Source: Rodentibacter trehalosifermentans
GTDB lineage: Bacteria; Pseudomonadota; Gammaproteobacteria; Enterobacterales; Pasteurellaceae
Length of the DNA stretch: 64,000 nucleotides
Assembly (NCBI RefSeq): GCF_002000545.1
Contig: NZ_MLHL01000006.1
Location: 62,001 to 126,000 of the forward strand
Direction: 5' to 3'
Under the pieces are notes generated by a model. It did not search any database, was not told where the DNA came from, and was given only the letters and a program-made list of their open reading frames with translations. Made by a program: the position numbers and the translations under genes. This document shows, piece by piece, positions 56,259-64,000 of this stretch. The number at the start of each line of letters is the position of its first letter. The stretch's first letter is position 1.

Positions 56259-57929
56259 TTACTTCGCAATACGCTTATATTTCATACGATGCGGCTGTAA
56301 GGCTTCAGCACCAAAGGTTTTCTTTTTCCACTCTTCATAGTCGGAGAAGTTACCTTCGTAGAAGGTGACTTTACCTTCATCACCATAGTCTAAAATATGA
56401 GTTGCAATACGGTCTAAGAACCAACGGTCGTGGGAAATCACCATGGCACAGCCCGGGAATTCCAAAATTGCATTTTCTAATGCACGCAAGGTTTCTACAT
56501 CGAGATCATTGGTCGGTTCATCCAGTAAGAGAACATTCCCCCCGGCTTGCAAGAGTTTGGCTAAATGTAAACGCCCACGTTCACCACCGGAAAGTTCGCC
56601 CACCCGTTTTTGTTGATCAACCCCTTTGAAGTTGAAACGTCCCACATAGGCACGGCTTGGAATTTCAAAGTTACCAATGGTAAGAATATCCTGCCCATTT
56701 GACACTTCTTCCCAGACGGTTTTCTTATCATCCATCGCATCACGGAATTGATCCACCGAAGCCAGTACAACGCTTTCCCCCATAGTGATCGAGCCACTGT
56801 CCGGTTTTTCTTGCCCTGAAAGCATACGGAATAGAGTGGATTTACCTGCCCCGTTTGCCCCGATAATCCCCACAATCGCTCCCTTAGGAATAGAGAATGA
56901 AAGGTTATCAATCAAGGTGCGATCACCATAGGATTTCGTGAGGTTTTGCACTTCGATCACTTTATCACCTAAGCGTGGACCTGGTGGAATAAAGAGTTCG
57001 TTGGTTTCATTGCGTTTTTGATATTCGCCGGAATTGAGTTCTTCAAAACGTGCCATACGTGCTTTGCTTTTCGCTTGGCGGCCTTTCGGATTTTGGCGAA
57101 CCCATTCCAACTCTTTCTCAATGGATTTTTGACGGGCAGATTCTGCTGCCTGCTCTTGGGCAAGGCGTTTTTCTTTTTGTTCTAACCAAGAAGAATAGTT
57201 CCCTTCCCAAGGGATACCCTCACCACGGTCAAGCTCTAAAATCCAACCGGCAACGTTATCTAAGAAATAACGGTCATGGGTAATCGCTACCACAGTGCCT
57301 TCGTAATCATGGAGAAAACGCTCTAACCACGCCACGGATTCTGCATCCAAGTGGTTGGTTGGCTCGTCTAACAACAACATATCCGGTTTTTCTAACAAGA
57401 GGCGACAAAGTGCCACACGGCGGCGTTCTCCCCCGGATAAATGCTCAATTTTAGCATCCCAATCAGGCAAGCGTAGCGCATCGGCGGCTCGTTCTAATTG
57501 ATTGTCTAAATTATGTCCGTCTTGCGCCTGAATAATCGCTTCCAATTCCGCTTGCTCTGCCGCAAGTTTATCAAAATCCGCATCAGGATCGGCATAAAGT
57601 GCGTAAACCTCATCAAGACGAGTTAGGGCATTTTTCACTTCAGACACCGCTTCTTCCACCGCTTCACGCACCGTTTGCTGTGGCTCAAGTTTAGGCTCTT
57701 GTGGCAGATAGCCAATTTTAATCCCCGGCTGTGGACGGGCTTCTCCCTCAATCTCTTTATCAATCCCCGCCATAATGCGAAGTAGGGTAGATTTCCCAGC
57801 CCCATTTAAGCCAAGCACCCCGATTTTCGCCCCCGGGAAAAAACTCAAAGAAATATTTTTCAAAATATGCCGTTTCGGAGGCACAACCTTCCCGACACGG
57901 AGCATGGTATAAACAAATTGTGATGACAT
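56259..57929 (-). CDS. ettA: Energy-dependent translational throttle protein EttA (ABC-F)
   Basis: A 556-residue ABC-F protein, the same size as E. coli EttA (555). Two ATPase domains: Walker A GLNGAGKST and IGANGAGKST, signatures LSGGERRRVAL and LSGGERGRLHL, Walker B MLLLDEPTNHLD and VLLLDEPTNDLD. The linker between them (WVRQNPKGRQAKSKARMARFEEL) is the P-site tRNA interaction motif typical of EttA. It gates the first elongation cycle according to ATP level. The ATG at 57929 (MSSQFVYTML) follows AAGAGGCG; the longer frame from 58016 is rejected. An uptake signal lies just upstream. Confidence 0.98.
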   Translation of the reverse strand: MSSQFVYTMLRVGKVVPPKRHILKNISLSFFPGAKIGVLGLNGAGKSTLLRIMAGIDKEIEGEARPQPGIKIGYLPQEPKLEPQQTVREAVEEAVSEVKNALTRLDEVYALYADPDADFDKLAAEQAELEAIIQAQDGHNLDNQLERAADALRLPDWDAKIEHLSGGERRRVALCRLLLEKPDMLLLDEPTNHLDAESVAWLERFLHDYEGTVVAITHDRYFLDNVAGWILELDRGEGIPWEGNYSSWLEQKEKRLAQEQAAESARQKSIEKELEWVRQNPKGRQAKSKARMARFEELNSGEYQKRNETNELFIPPGPRLGDKVIEVQNLTKSYGDRTLIDNLSFSIPKGAIVGIIGANGAGKSTLFRMLSGQEKPDSGSITMGESVVLASVDQFRDAMDDKKTVWEEVSNGQDILTIGNFEIPSRAYVGRFNFKGVDQQKRVGELSGGERGRLHLAKLLQAGGNVLLLDEPTNDLDVETLRALENAILEFPGCAMVISHDRWFLDRIATHILDYGDEGKVTFYEGNFSDYEEWKKKTFGAEALQPHRMKYKRIAK

Positions 57930-58113
57930 AACGCCTCTTGTTTTATAAGTGAAAAGTGCGGTCAATTTTACTTGAATTTGCGGGGGAAATATAGCCTTTG
58001 CCTGCAAGCAGTTCAATCATCAAAATTTTTTCAAAACCTTGTCAAAAAAAGGCTTGACTATCGTTTTTTTTTTTTAGAATACGGAAGATTTTAGGTTTTT
58101 TAGCAGGAGTAAC

Positions 58114-58383
58114 ATGGCGGAAATTAATGCTCTGATTATTCAGTGTATTGAAGAAAATTTTAATAAGGAAAAGGATTGCATTCCTATGGGAGAACCCTAT
58201 TCCGGTGTGGATTTACAATATATTCTTAGTTATTTAGCTCATTATCAAAAATTTCCGGATGAACAAGAACTAAGAGAAAGGCTAAATTTTCTTATTAAGA
58301 ATAATAGAAATAAATATACGTTAATTGACCCAGTTAATAAAATATTTGTTGCTTATACATCAACAAATGCAAATTATCCATAA
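58114..58383 (+). CDS. Hypothetical protein, first of an uncharacterised cassette
   Basis: An 89-residue soluble protein (MAEINALIIQCIEENFNKEKDCIPMGEPYSGVDLQYILSYL...) with GCAGGAG seven bases before the ATG. Helical, without a recognised domain. It starts a group of five plus-strand genes (58.1-60.7 kb) that is AT-richer than ettA and the exporter genes. Confidence 0.72.
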   Translation: MAEINALIIQCIEENFNKEKDCIPMGEPYSGVDLQYILSYLAHYQKFPDEQELRERLNFLIKNNRNKYTLIDPVNKIFVAYTSTNANYP

Positions 58384-58425
58384 GATTTAAACTTACAATT
58401 AATTTAAAATAAAAGGTAAAATTTC

Positions 58426-58947
58426 ATGTCTAATAAAATAGGTAAATATAAAATTCATAGGGGAGTTCTCTTTCCTATATTAAGATATTTTAGGGAGAGA
58501 TATGATTTAAGCTTTAGTTTTTCTGATGAAGAAAATGCTTTTGTATGCGATAAGTATTATAGGTCATATAGTTATGGAGCTTCATTTTGTATTGGCATAA
58601 GTAAACTTGATTGTGTGTTTTTTACTACCCGAGTCTACAGTTCGAATGATTATTTTATTTCAAATATGATAAAGAATGATAATAAATCCCTTTTTGAATT
58701 TGTTAACGGTTGGAATAGCACTAATGGTTTGCTGCTTCCCGTACATCTAGATGAAGATGACTTGGGGTTATATTTGTATCAAGGATTTTTGGTTTCTTTT
58801 GGGGTATCAGAAGATTATTTGAAATATAGTCTTGAGATGTGTTTAGTTCATTCAATAGAATTTTTAGAAGAATATTATCCTAAATGTGAAGAAAAATTTG
58901 TAGAAAAATTACAAGAGTCTGAAAATGAAATTGAATTTACTAAATAA
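58426..58947 (+). CDS. YbjN-like protein
   Basis: A 173-residue protein. Segments such as FEFVNGWNSTNGLLLPVHLDEDDLGLYLYQGFLVSFGVSEDYLKYSLEMCLVHSIEFLEEYY follow the YbjN / type III chaperone-like pattern (N-x-W-N, then alternating strands and a final helix). Role unknown. 42 bases after the previous gene; a weak AAAGG site precedes the start. Confidence 0.65.
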   Translation: MSNKIGKYKIHRGVLFPILRYFRERYDLSFSFSDEENAFVCDKYYRSYSYGASFCIGISKLDCVFFTTRVYSSNDYFISNMIKNDNKSLFEFVNGWNSTNGLLLPVHLDEDDLGLYLYQGFLVSFGVSEDYLKYSLEMCLVHSIEFLEEYYPKCEEKFVEKLQESENEIEFTK

Positions 58948-58983
58948 TTTATGTTGGGGTAAATAAAATGCTGAGAGGTTGTT

Positions 58984-59409
58984 ATGATTAAAGATACTGA
59001 ATTTACCATAAATATTAAAGACATTACCTCTATTTTATCAAAAGTAGAAAAAGAACTTGACGTTAGATTTGAAAAAGATGAAAGTGATTATCTTCTTAAG
59101 ATAAATCAGATAGAAGAAAGTGGGATTTTGGTCTCAATAAATCAAGAAAATACTGCAGTAGTATTTGGTGCAATTATAAAGATACCTGATATTGAATTAG
59201 AGTTAATTAATAATTTTAATGCTAAATCTAAACTTGGTTTTTCTATTTCTTGGCGAGAGGATAAAAAAGCAATGGTGTCTTACTATCCAATTTTCTTAAA
59301 AGGTGTATCAGAATACTATGTATATCAAGAAATGAAAAGATTTATATATGGAATACTTAGCTTTATTTCATACTTAGAGGATAATGGAGTTATTTTAAAT
59401 GAAAAATAA
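58984..59409 (+). CDS. YbjN-like protein, second copy
   Basis: A 141-residue protein with the same overall pattern as its neighbour (LELINNFNAKSKLGFSISWREDKKAMVSYYPIFLKGVSEYYVYQEMKRFIYGILSFISYL). GAGAGGTTGTT precedes the ATG. Overlaps the next gene by 11 bases, so they are translated together. Function unknown. Confidence 0.65.
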   Translation: MIKDTEFTINIKDITSILSKVEKELDVRFEKDESDYLLKINQIEESGILVSINQENTAVVFGAIIKIPDIELELINNFNAKSKLGFSISWREDKKAMVSYYPIFLKGVSEYYVYQEMKRFIYGILSFISYLEDNGVILNEK

Positions 59410-60424
59410 AAACCTTCCCCCATCCCCTAAATTTTCTGCTCTTAAACTTTATCTTAAACCCTATATTCCCAGACAGAAATTACGAGGAGCATTAGAAAGC
59501 TATGTTGCAGATGAGAATGTAGAAGCGGATGATATTTTATTATTAACGGATGATACGGTATTTGGATCTGCAAAACGTGGTTTAGTATTCACAAATAAAC
59601 GTTTCTTTTATTGGGATAATAATGGTTCCGGATATGGTTCAATATCTGACATTAACGCTATTGACGTTGAACCTGGCACACTTTCTCACGATATTTATTT
59701 TAAATATAAAGGAGAAGAAAATGAGTGGTGGCATTTGAACTTTACTCAAGCTAGGGCTAATGACATTAAACTTTTAAAAAAATATTTAACAGAAGTTGTT
59801 GAACAACTCCAAGCTGAAAATATTGAAGAGGACGTTAAGGTAGAGGAAGAAATTGTAGAGCAAACTCAAAAAGAACAAGCACAATTTGATGAAGAACAGC
59901 TACGTTTGGAAATTCGTAAACAATTAATTTTGGAAGAAGAAAAACGTAAATTTGAAGAAGAGCAAAAACAAAAAGCACAGCAACAAGCCTTAATAGAGAT
60001 TGAGCCGAATAATAGCGTCAATACTTTTGTGCAACCGGGGTTAATCTCTCAACAATTGGTGAAATCTCGTTATATTGGTACTCGGATTAATGATGATGGA
60101 TCGCCTGAACCTAGGTATCTTGGTGAGCCGATAGAGGAAGATCAGTTTAATACTGGTGATATTTCTATTAATGCAGGAAATCAAGATACTCAGAGTAGTC
60201 TAATTAGTTTCTTACAAAATAATAGTGATGGCATTATTGCGAAGTTAAAAGATAGTGGATTGTCACTCACAGCTTCGGCATTACAAAATGATGAAAATAT
60301 TATTAGGATAGCGGGTTTTATTTATAATTTTCTTCCTATGCCTGTTCGTTTTTTTGTCAGTGTTAATACCTTAGAACAATTCTTAATGAATAACAGACAA
60401 TGGTTAATTAATAAATTAAATTAA
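59399..60424 (+). CDS. PH-like-domain protein with coiled coil
   Basis: A 341-residue protein. Residues about 40-135 (ADDILLLTDDTVFGSAKRGLVFTNKRFFYWDNNGSGYGSISDINAIDVE) look like a bacterial PH-like domain of the kind that starts with a recognisable F-x-T-x-x-R strand. A glutamate/lysine coiled coil (about 140-200) follows, then a C-terminal region with a hydrophobic part (IAGFIYNFLPMPVRFFVSV). Unknown function; coupled to the YbjN-like gene before it. Confidence 0.7.
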   Translation: MKNKNLPPSPKFSALKLYLKPYIPRQKLRGALESYVADENVEADDILLLTDDTVFGSAKRGLVFTNKRFFYWDNNGSGYGSISDINAIDVEPGTLSHDIYFKYKGEENEWWHLNFTQARANDIKLLKKYLTEVVEQLQAENIEEDVKVEEEIVEQTQKEQAQFDEEQLRLEIRKQLILEEEKRKFEEEQKQKAQQQALIEIEPNNSVNTFVQPGLISQQLVKSRYIGTRINDDGSPEPRYLGEPIEEDQFNTGDISINAGNQDTQSSLISFLQNNSDGIIAKLKDSGLSLTASALQNDENIIRIAGFIYNFLPMPVRFFVSVNTLEQFLMNNRQWLINKLN

Positions 60425-60433
60425 GGAGTTTTT

Positions 60434-60724
60434 ATGTCTAAAGAATATTATTTCAAAATTACTTATAAAAACACTAGAAACAATAATTCGGTGAGTAGTG
60501 AACGTTTGATAGCAAGAAATATGAGTGATGCGAAAAATCAGTTTCGTACAAAAAATTCTCTCAGACCGGAATATAAAATTATTGCTTGTGTTCGGGAGCA
60601 GGAATATGGCTCAAATGCTCGTTCGGATAATCCAACGAGTAACAGTTTGGGCGGGGCATTACTGGGGTTGGCTGCGGTGGCAGGCGTGGCTTTAACCTCT
60701 AAATTTTTTGGAAATAAAAAGTAA
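60434..60724 (+). CDS. Hypothetical protein with C-terminal hydrophobic helix
   Basis: A 96-residue protein: basic beta-rich part (YYFKITYKNTRNNNSVSSERLIARNMSDAKNQFRTK), then a glycine/alanine-rich hydrophobic stretch (about 71-88, LGGALLGLAAVAGVALTSKFF). AAGGAG lies just upstream of the ATG. Last gene of the cassette; followed by a strong terminator. Confidence 0.72.
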   Translation: MSKEYYFKITYKNTRNNNSVSSERLIARNMSDAKNQFRTKNSLRPEYKIIACVREQEYGSNARSDNPTSNSLGGALLGLAAVAGVALTSKFFGNKK

Positions 60725-60772
60725 TCAAGGTTTTTAAAGAAAAAATCAAAGTTATATTTTTTCTTTGTGATA

Positions 60773-60818
60773 GGGTTATTGAATGTTATTTTTTGATATT
60801 CAATAACCCTTTTTTTTC
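60773..60818 (+). terminator. Intrinsic terminator of the cassette
   Basis: GGGTTATTGAAT (60773-60784) pairs with ATTCAATAACCC (60798-60809), followed by eight or more T residues. Confidence 0.93.
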
Positions 60819-60838
60819 CAAAAAATAAATAAAAAAAA

Positions 60839-60855
60839 CCACCCGAAACGGGTGG
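60839..60855 (-). terminator. Minus-strand intrinsic terminator without visible gene
   Basis: CCACCCG / CGGGTGG with a 3-base loop; the T run lies on the minus-strand side (poly-A on the plus strand at 60831-60838). So it would end a minus-strand transcript, but no minus-strand gene lies to its right before 61,098. Confidence 0.7.
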
Positions 60856-60981
60856 TAGGAAAGTAGTTTAGCTATATTTATGATTATTTTATTTAGGAAC
60901 TTTATGAATATCAAGCAATCACTTGACGGAGCGAATGATACAGAAAATTCCTCTTTAAATAAAATCCAATCTTATTATTTA

Positions 60982-60995
60982 TTGATTTATATCAA
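60982..60995. promoter_or_regulatory. Perfect FNR-type site
   Basis: TTGATTTATATCAA matches the FNR consensus TTGAT-N4-ATCAA in every defined position. It lies about 115 bases upstream of the DUF1007 gene, so the exporter pair may respond to oxygen. It could also serve a minus-strand transcript. Confidence 0.7.
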
Positions 60996-61097
60996 TAAAT
61001 TTAGGTGATTTACTCAGGTTTGTTTATAAAATAAGCGTTTTTTTAGAATCTTTTTGTCTATGCTAGAATGCTGAGAATTTTTAATTGGGAGCACAAT

Positions 61098-61718
61098 GTG
61101 AAAAAGCTATTCCTATTTCCTTTATTTTATGCCGGTACGGTATTGGCGCATCCTCATGCTTTTATTGAGATGGAAAGCAAGGTATTGGTTGAACAAAACC
61201 AATTAGTCGGATTTTCGATGAAATGGACGTTGGATGAGCCCAGTTCTTCAGCCGTTTTGTACGATATGAAACTGGCAAGGGAAGAGGCAGAACAGCAAAA
61301 ATTGATTGATGAAGTGATGAATAATGTGGTAAACGAACATTATTTCAGTTATTTTTTTGATAAAAATAATAATAAAATCAAATATAAAAAGCAGGCGAAA
61401 AATTATGGGGTGAAAACGAAAGGTATGCGTGTTCAGTATTATTTCGATTTCTTTCTCTCTCACCCACAGCCGTTGCAAGATAATGAATTGACATTGATGA
61501 CCTATGATCGCACTTATTACGTTTCTATGTATTATCCCGAAGGTCAACGTGCGATGGATTTTTCCGCACTTCCGGCAAATTGTCAGGGAAGCATTGCGGC
61601 GCCGAATGTGGATGAAAAAATACAATCTTACGCCGCCTCTTTAGATAAAACGAAGAAAGACGAAGATGATTCTTTAGGAGTGATGTTTGCTCAAAAAATC
61701 AAAATTCAGTGTGAGTAA
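61098..61718 (+). CDS. DUF1007-family periplasmic protein
   Basis: A 206-residue secreted protein with signal peptide (KKLFLFPLFYAGTVLA) and HPHAFIEM at the start of the mature part, the DUF1007 hallmark. GTG at 61098 preceded by GGGAGC is chosen as start: the nearby ATG (61096) runs directly into TGA. Members are found beside NicO/RcnA-type nickel or cobalt exporters and may bind metal in the periplasm. Ends one base before the exporter start. Confidence 0.87.
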   Translation: MKKLFLFPLFYAGTVLAHPHAFIEMESKVLVEQNQLVGFSMKWTLDEPSSSAVLYDMKLAREEAEQQKLIDEVMNNVVNEHYFSYFFDKNNNKIKYKKQAKNYGVKTKGMRVQYYFDFFLSHPQPLQDNELTLMTYDRTYYVSMYYPEGQRAMDFSALPANCQGSIAAPNVDEKIQSYAASLDKTKKDEDDSLGVMFAQKIKIQCE

Positions 61719-61719
61719 A

Positions 61720-62691
61720 ATGATGAAATCGGTTTTTCCCTTTAAATGGCTTGTCGCCTTCATTTTAGCTTTTGTAGCGATCTTTTGGTTTTTCCCTTGG
61801 CTTTTTGTGAAAGTCGTGATTTGGCAGCAGTTGTTTAATCAATTAATTTCTGACAATCTCCACGAGATTCAGCAAGATTCCGTTTCAGCAGGCATATTAT
61901 TAATCGGTGTGAGTTTTCTTTACGGCGTATTACACGCAGTCGGGCCAGGACATGGAAAATTTATTATTGCAAGTTATTTGTCTACGCACGAAAGTAAATT
62001 GAAACAAAGTGTGAAACTAAGCCTATTATCTTCTTTTATGCAAGGTATCGTGGCAATTACGGCGACCTCTCTTGTTGTGGTGATTCTCAATCTTTCCTCT
62101 CAATATTTCAAATTAAGCCAAGTATGGCTGGAACGCAGCGCATTGATTTTATTGATGGGGTTAGGCGGCTATTGGATTTATCAAGGCATTCGCAAGCCGA
62201 TGGCTTTTCGCATTAAATCCATTAATCCTCGCCCTGTAGCGTTACAAAGTGCGGTCAAAATCAACCGCACTTTTAAAGAGGATTGTGGCTGTGGGCATCA
62301 ACATTTACCGAATGTCCTTCAATTAAAGCAAGCCGATACCTGGAAAAGTCAATTTTTAGTGATAATGAGCATTGGTTTACGCCCTTGTACGGGCGCGATT
62401 TTTGTTCTTTTTTTGGCTTATATGATGGAGCTCTTTTTTTGGGGAATTTTTGCGACCCTTGCGATGTCTTTTGGGACAGGGCTGATGTTAGCTTGCTTTG
62501 CAATGCTTGTGCGTTATGCAAAAAAATCAGCAATTCGGATTGGAAGATGGTATGACGTGAAAGCCTTAAACCGATATAGCGGTCGAGCAGTGAAAATTAT
62601 TGTGGGTGGTATAATGCTGTTTTTTGCGGTTAGTTTGCTTTATGCTACAACCCTTGAAGTGAATGGAGGAGCGGTGTTATTTGGAAAATAA
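61720..62691 (+). CDS. Nickel/cobalt efflux transporter, NicO/RcnA family
   Basis: A 323-residue membrane protein with six to seven helices. HAVGPGHGKFIIASYLST is the first NicO motif and RPCTGAIFVLFLAYMM the second; a histidine/cysteine loop EDCGCGHQHLPN between them may bind metal. The gene also contains a face-to-face uptake-signal pair (about 62246-62275). The ATG at 61720 immediately follows the DUF1007 stop. Exports Ni or Co, by family. Confidence 0.92.
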   Translation: MMKSVFPFKWLVAFILAFVAIFWFFPWLFVKVVIWQQLFNQLISDNLHEIQQDSVSAGILLIGVSFLYGVLHAVGPGHGKFIIASYLSTHESKLKQSVKLSLLSSFMQGIVAITATSLVVVILNLSSQYFKLSQVWLERSALILLMGLGGYWIYQGIRKPMAFRIKSINPRPVALQSAVKINRTFKEDCGCGHQHLPNVLQLKQADTWKSQFLVIMSIGLRPCTGAIFVLFLAYMMELFFWGIFATLAMSFGTGLMLACFAMLVRYAKKSAIRIGRWYDVKALNRYSGRAVKIIVGGIMLFFAVSLLYATTLEVNGGAVLFGK

Positions 62692-62705
62692 CCAGATAAA
62701 AATAA

Positions 62706-62726
62706 AGCCCATCAACACGACGGGCT
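62706..62726 (-). terminator. Terminator of tRNA-Asn
   Basis: AGCCC / GGGCT around an 11-base loop; the T-rich side (TTATTTTTATC) lies on the minus strand, downstream of tRNA-Asn. Confidence 0.7.
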
Positions 62727-62795
62727 CAAAATCTTTTGGTTGCTAATTTAGGATTCGTAAAAGGAGACAAACGAAAACTAAACCAAAAGAGGAAT

Positions 62796-62871
62796 TGGCT
62801 CCTCCTGCTGGACTTGAACCAGCGACATATGGATTAACAGTCCACCGTTCTACCGACTGAACTAAGGAGGA
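62796..62871 (-). tRNA. tRNA-Asn (anticodon GTT)
   Basis: A 76-base tRNA on the minus strand: acceptor TCCTCCT / AGGAGGA, D-arm TAGTTCAGTCGGTAGAAC, anticodon loop CTGTTAA (GTT), T-arm TGGTTCAAGTCC and encoded CCA. Confidence 0.98.
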
Positions 62872-63269
62872 ATAATTCTGTATCACAATGAATCGGCGCG
62901 CATTTTAATGATCCCACTTCCCCTTGTCAACAGGTCAAAATAAAAAAATTTAAAAAAAATTGCGGCATTTTTCTATCCACAAAGGCTGTGGATAACTTTG
63001 TGGATTAAAACAAAATAAGATCTTGAAATACTGATAAATACTGGGGTTATAGCGAATCCGGTAAAAATTGATTGTAAAATAACATTTCTTTATTTATCAA
63101 TTGGTTAGATAAAGTCCAGTAAAAAGTTTAAAAAAAATTTTCGATTTTATAAGGTTTTTCTCTTGACATCGCTAACACTGTGTAAAACTTGCCTTTTTCA
63201 CTCTATATGGCGTAAGAAATATGTTAGAATGCCGCCAATAAAAACGCATTCAATTTTAACCGCACTTTT
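62872..63269. other. Intergenic region between tRNA-Asn and uvrB
   Basis: No gene. It holds the tRNA-Asn promoter, three DnaA-box-like 9-mers (62973-63007) and, near 63,225, TGTTAGAAT (an extended -10 form) about 40 bases before the uvrB ATG, a possible uvrB promoter. I could not identify a clear LexA site. Confidence 0.5.
62973..63007. promoter_or_regulatory. Cluster of DnaA-box-like 9-mers
   Basis: CTATCCACA (62973-62981), TGTGGATAA (62987-62995, perfect consensus on the minus strand) and TGTGGATTA (62999-63007) lie within 35 bases. One is perfect and two have one mismatch to TTATCCACA. Confidence 0.55.
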
Positions 63270-64000
63270 ATGGCAGAAAAAATTAACAGTAAACCTTTTA
63301 TTCTTCATTCCGATTTTAAACCTTCCGGCGATCAGCCCCAAGCGATTGAAAAACTTGCTGAAAATTTAGAAGATGGGCTTGCCCATCAAACCCTACTTGG
63401 AGTGACAGGTTCAGGGAAAACTTTCACCATCGCCAACGTTATTGCAAAATTAAATCGTCCGGCGATGTTGCTTGCCCCCAATAAAACCCTTGCCGCCCAG
63501 CTTTATGCCGAAATGAAGGCCTTTTTTCCGGAAAATGCCGTGGAATATTTCGTTTCTTATTATGATTATTACCAACCCGAAGCCTATGTGCCAAGCAGTG
63601 ATACTTTTATTGAAAAAGATGCCTCCATTAACGATCAAATTGAGCAAATGCGTCTTTCAGCGACCAAATCCTTTTTAGAACGTCGTGATACGATTGTGGT
63701 GGCTTCTGTTTCTGCCATTTACGGTTTGGGTGATCCGGATAGCTATTTAAAAATGATGTTGCATTTGCAACAGGGGGCGATTATTAATCAACGCCAAATT
63801 TTGGCAAAATTGGCAGAATTACAATACACCCGTAATGACCAAGCCTTCCAACGGGGAACATTTCGTGTGCGGGGTGAGATTATTGATATTTTTCCGGCGG
63901 AATCTGATGATATTGCCATTCGTATCGAATTATTTGATGATGAAATTGAACGACTGAGTTTATTTGATCCGCTGACCGGGCATCATTTAGGCACGGTACC
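63270..64000 (+). CDS. uvrB: Excinuclease ABC subunit B, 5' part
   Basis: The frame from ATG 63270 runs open to the end of the window (243 codons). It reads [20 protein letters not shown], then the Walker A block [69 protein letters not shown] with the beta-hairpin region that is typical of UvrB. Nucleotide excision repair damage-verification subunit. The ATG follows an uptake-signal core (CCGCACTTTT) rather than a clear Shine-Dalgarno sequence. Confidence 0.97.
   Translation, partial: MAEKINSKPFILHSDFKPSGDQPQAIEKLAENLEDGLAHQTLLGVTGSGKTFTIANVIAKLNRPAMLLAPNKTLAAQLYAEMKAFFPENAVEYFVSYYDYYQPEAYVPSSDTFIEKDASINDQIEQMRLSATKSFLERRDTIVVASVSAIYGLGDPDSYLKMMLHLQQGAIINQRQILAKLAELQYTRNDQAFQRGTFRVRGEIIDIFPAESDDIAIRIELFDDEIERLSLFDPLTGHHLGTV

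Noticed and set aside
62246-62275. Facing uptake signals as a terminator
   Set aside because: They lie inside the NicO-family reading frame between its two motifs and are translated; they probably serve only as uptake sequences there.
62973-63007. Chromosomal replication origin
   Set aside because: Only three DnaA-like boxes; no dnaA/dnaN or other origin genes nearby.
1-64000. Complete insertion sequences, CRISPR arrays or rRNA genes
   Set aside because: No transposase with terminal repeats, no regularly spaced repeats and no rRNA-like sequence were seen.

Overview
The window looks like Pasteurellaceae DNA (Haemophilus/Aggregatibacter type). It is AT-rich and has many copies of the 9-mer AAGTGCGGT and its complement, the core of the Haemophilus-type DNA uptake signal. 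The right end carries tRNA-Asn, ettA, a nickel/cobalt exporter and uvrB, an ordinary chromosomal neighbourhood. Bases 1 to about 54,304 are the right-hand part of an integrative conjugative element (ICE) of the ICEHin1056 / SPI-7 / PFGI-1 type. It sits at a tRNA-Leu(UAA) gene, whose 3' end is found as a 52-base fragment at 54,253-54,304. The other end of the element lies left of the window.

Layout. 1-4.5 kb: end of an unidentified gene, a zinc-ribbon-like protein, topB, and a 740-base structured non-coding region. 4.4-8.9 kb: a run of small cassettes (ICE replication protein, DUF1640-like, DUF3560, RadC/JAB and unknowns). Each is preceded by a hairpin leader that can also pair with its own ribosome binding site, and several are followed by a paired uptake signal that can act as terminator. 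8.9-11.4 kb: TraX and a PcfJ-like protein. 11.5-30.9 kb: the plus-strand mating-pair-formation and coupling genes (PilL to TraG), interrupted at 18.6-20.8 kb by an ATPase plus unknown-protein pair. 30.9-36.2 kb: minus-strand genes, namely small RHH/antitoxin-like genes and the TraU-, TraW/TrbC- and TraH-like genes, the last with a lysozyme domain at its C-terminus. 36.4-40.1 kb: a second set of leader cassettes (ArdC antirestriction, DUF29, a methylase-like protein). 40.2-45.1 kb: accessory genes (RHH-HTH regulator, P-loop protein, RdgC, PIN nuclease with a frameshifted ATPase). 45.3-48.1 kb: MobH relaxase and a frameshifted tyrosine integrase. 48.8-53.7 kb: a minus-strand metabolic operon. 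54.2-64 kb: attachment site, tRNA-Lys and chromosome, including a phase-variable FkbM methyltransferase.

Three things stand out. First, twelve leaders share one plan (hairpin, an arm complementary to it, then a ribosome binding site complementary to the same arm), and the paired words change together from gene to gene. This looks like a multi-copy, gene-specific RNA or single-strand DNA switch. Second, the cargo operon closely resembles ntdABC of Bacillus (glucose-6-phosphate to kanosamine), extended by a SemiSWEET sugar transporter and a flavin monooxygenase. That suggests a mobile amino-sugar antibiotic pathway, perhaps N-oxidised. Third, a separate structured motif occurs three times with compensatory changes.

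The transfer genes form one machine: MobH relaxase and TraD-type coupling protein process and deliver DNA, and TraC/VirB4, the VirB8/VirB10-like proteins, TraU/TraW/TraH-like proteins and TraG build the type IV secretion system. TopB, the SSB-like protein, RadC-like and ArdC proteins suit the protection and processing of incoming single-stranded DNA. The integrase and one ATPase are each broken by one missing base in a seven-base homopolymer, so mobility of this copy is uncertain unless these are assembly errors.
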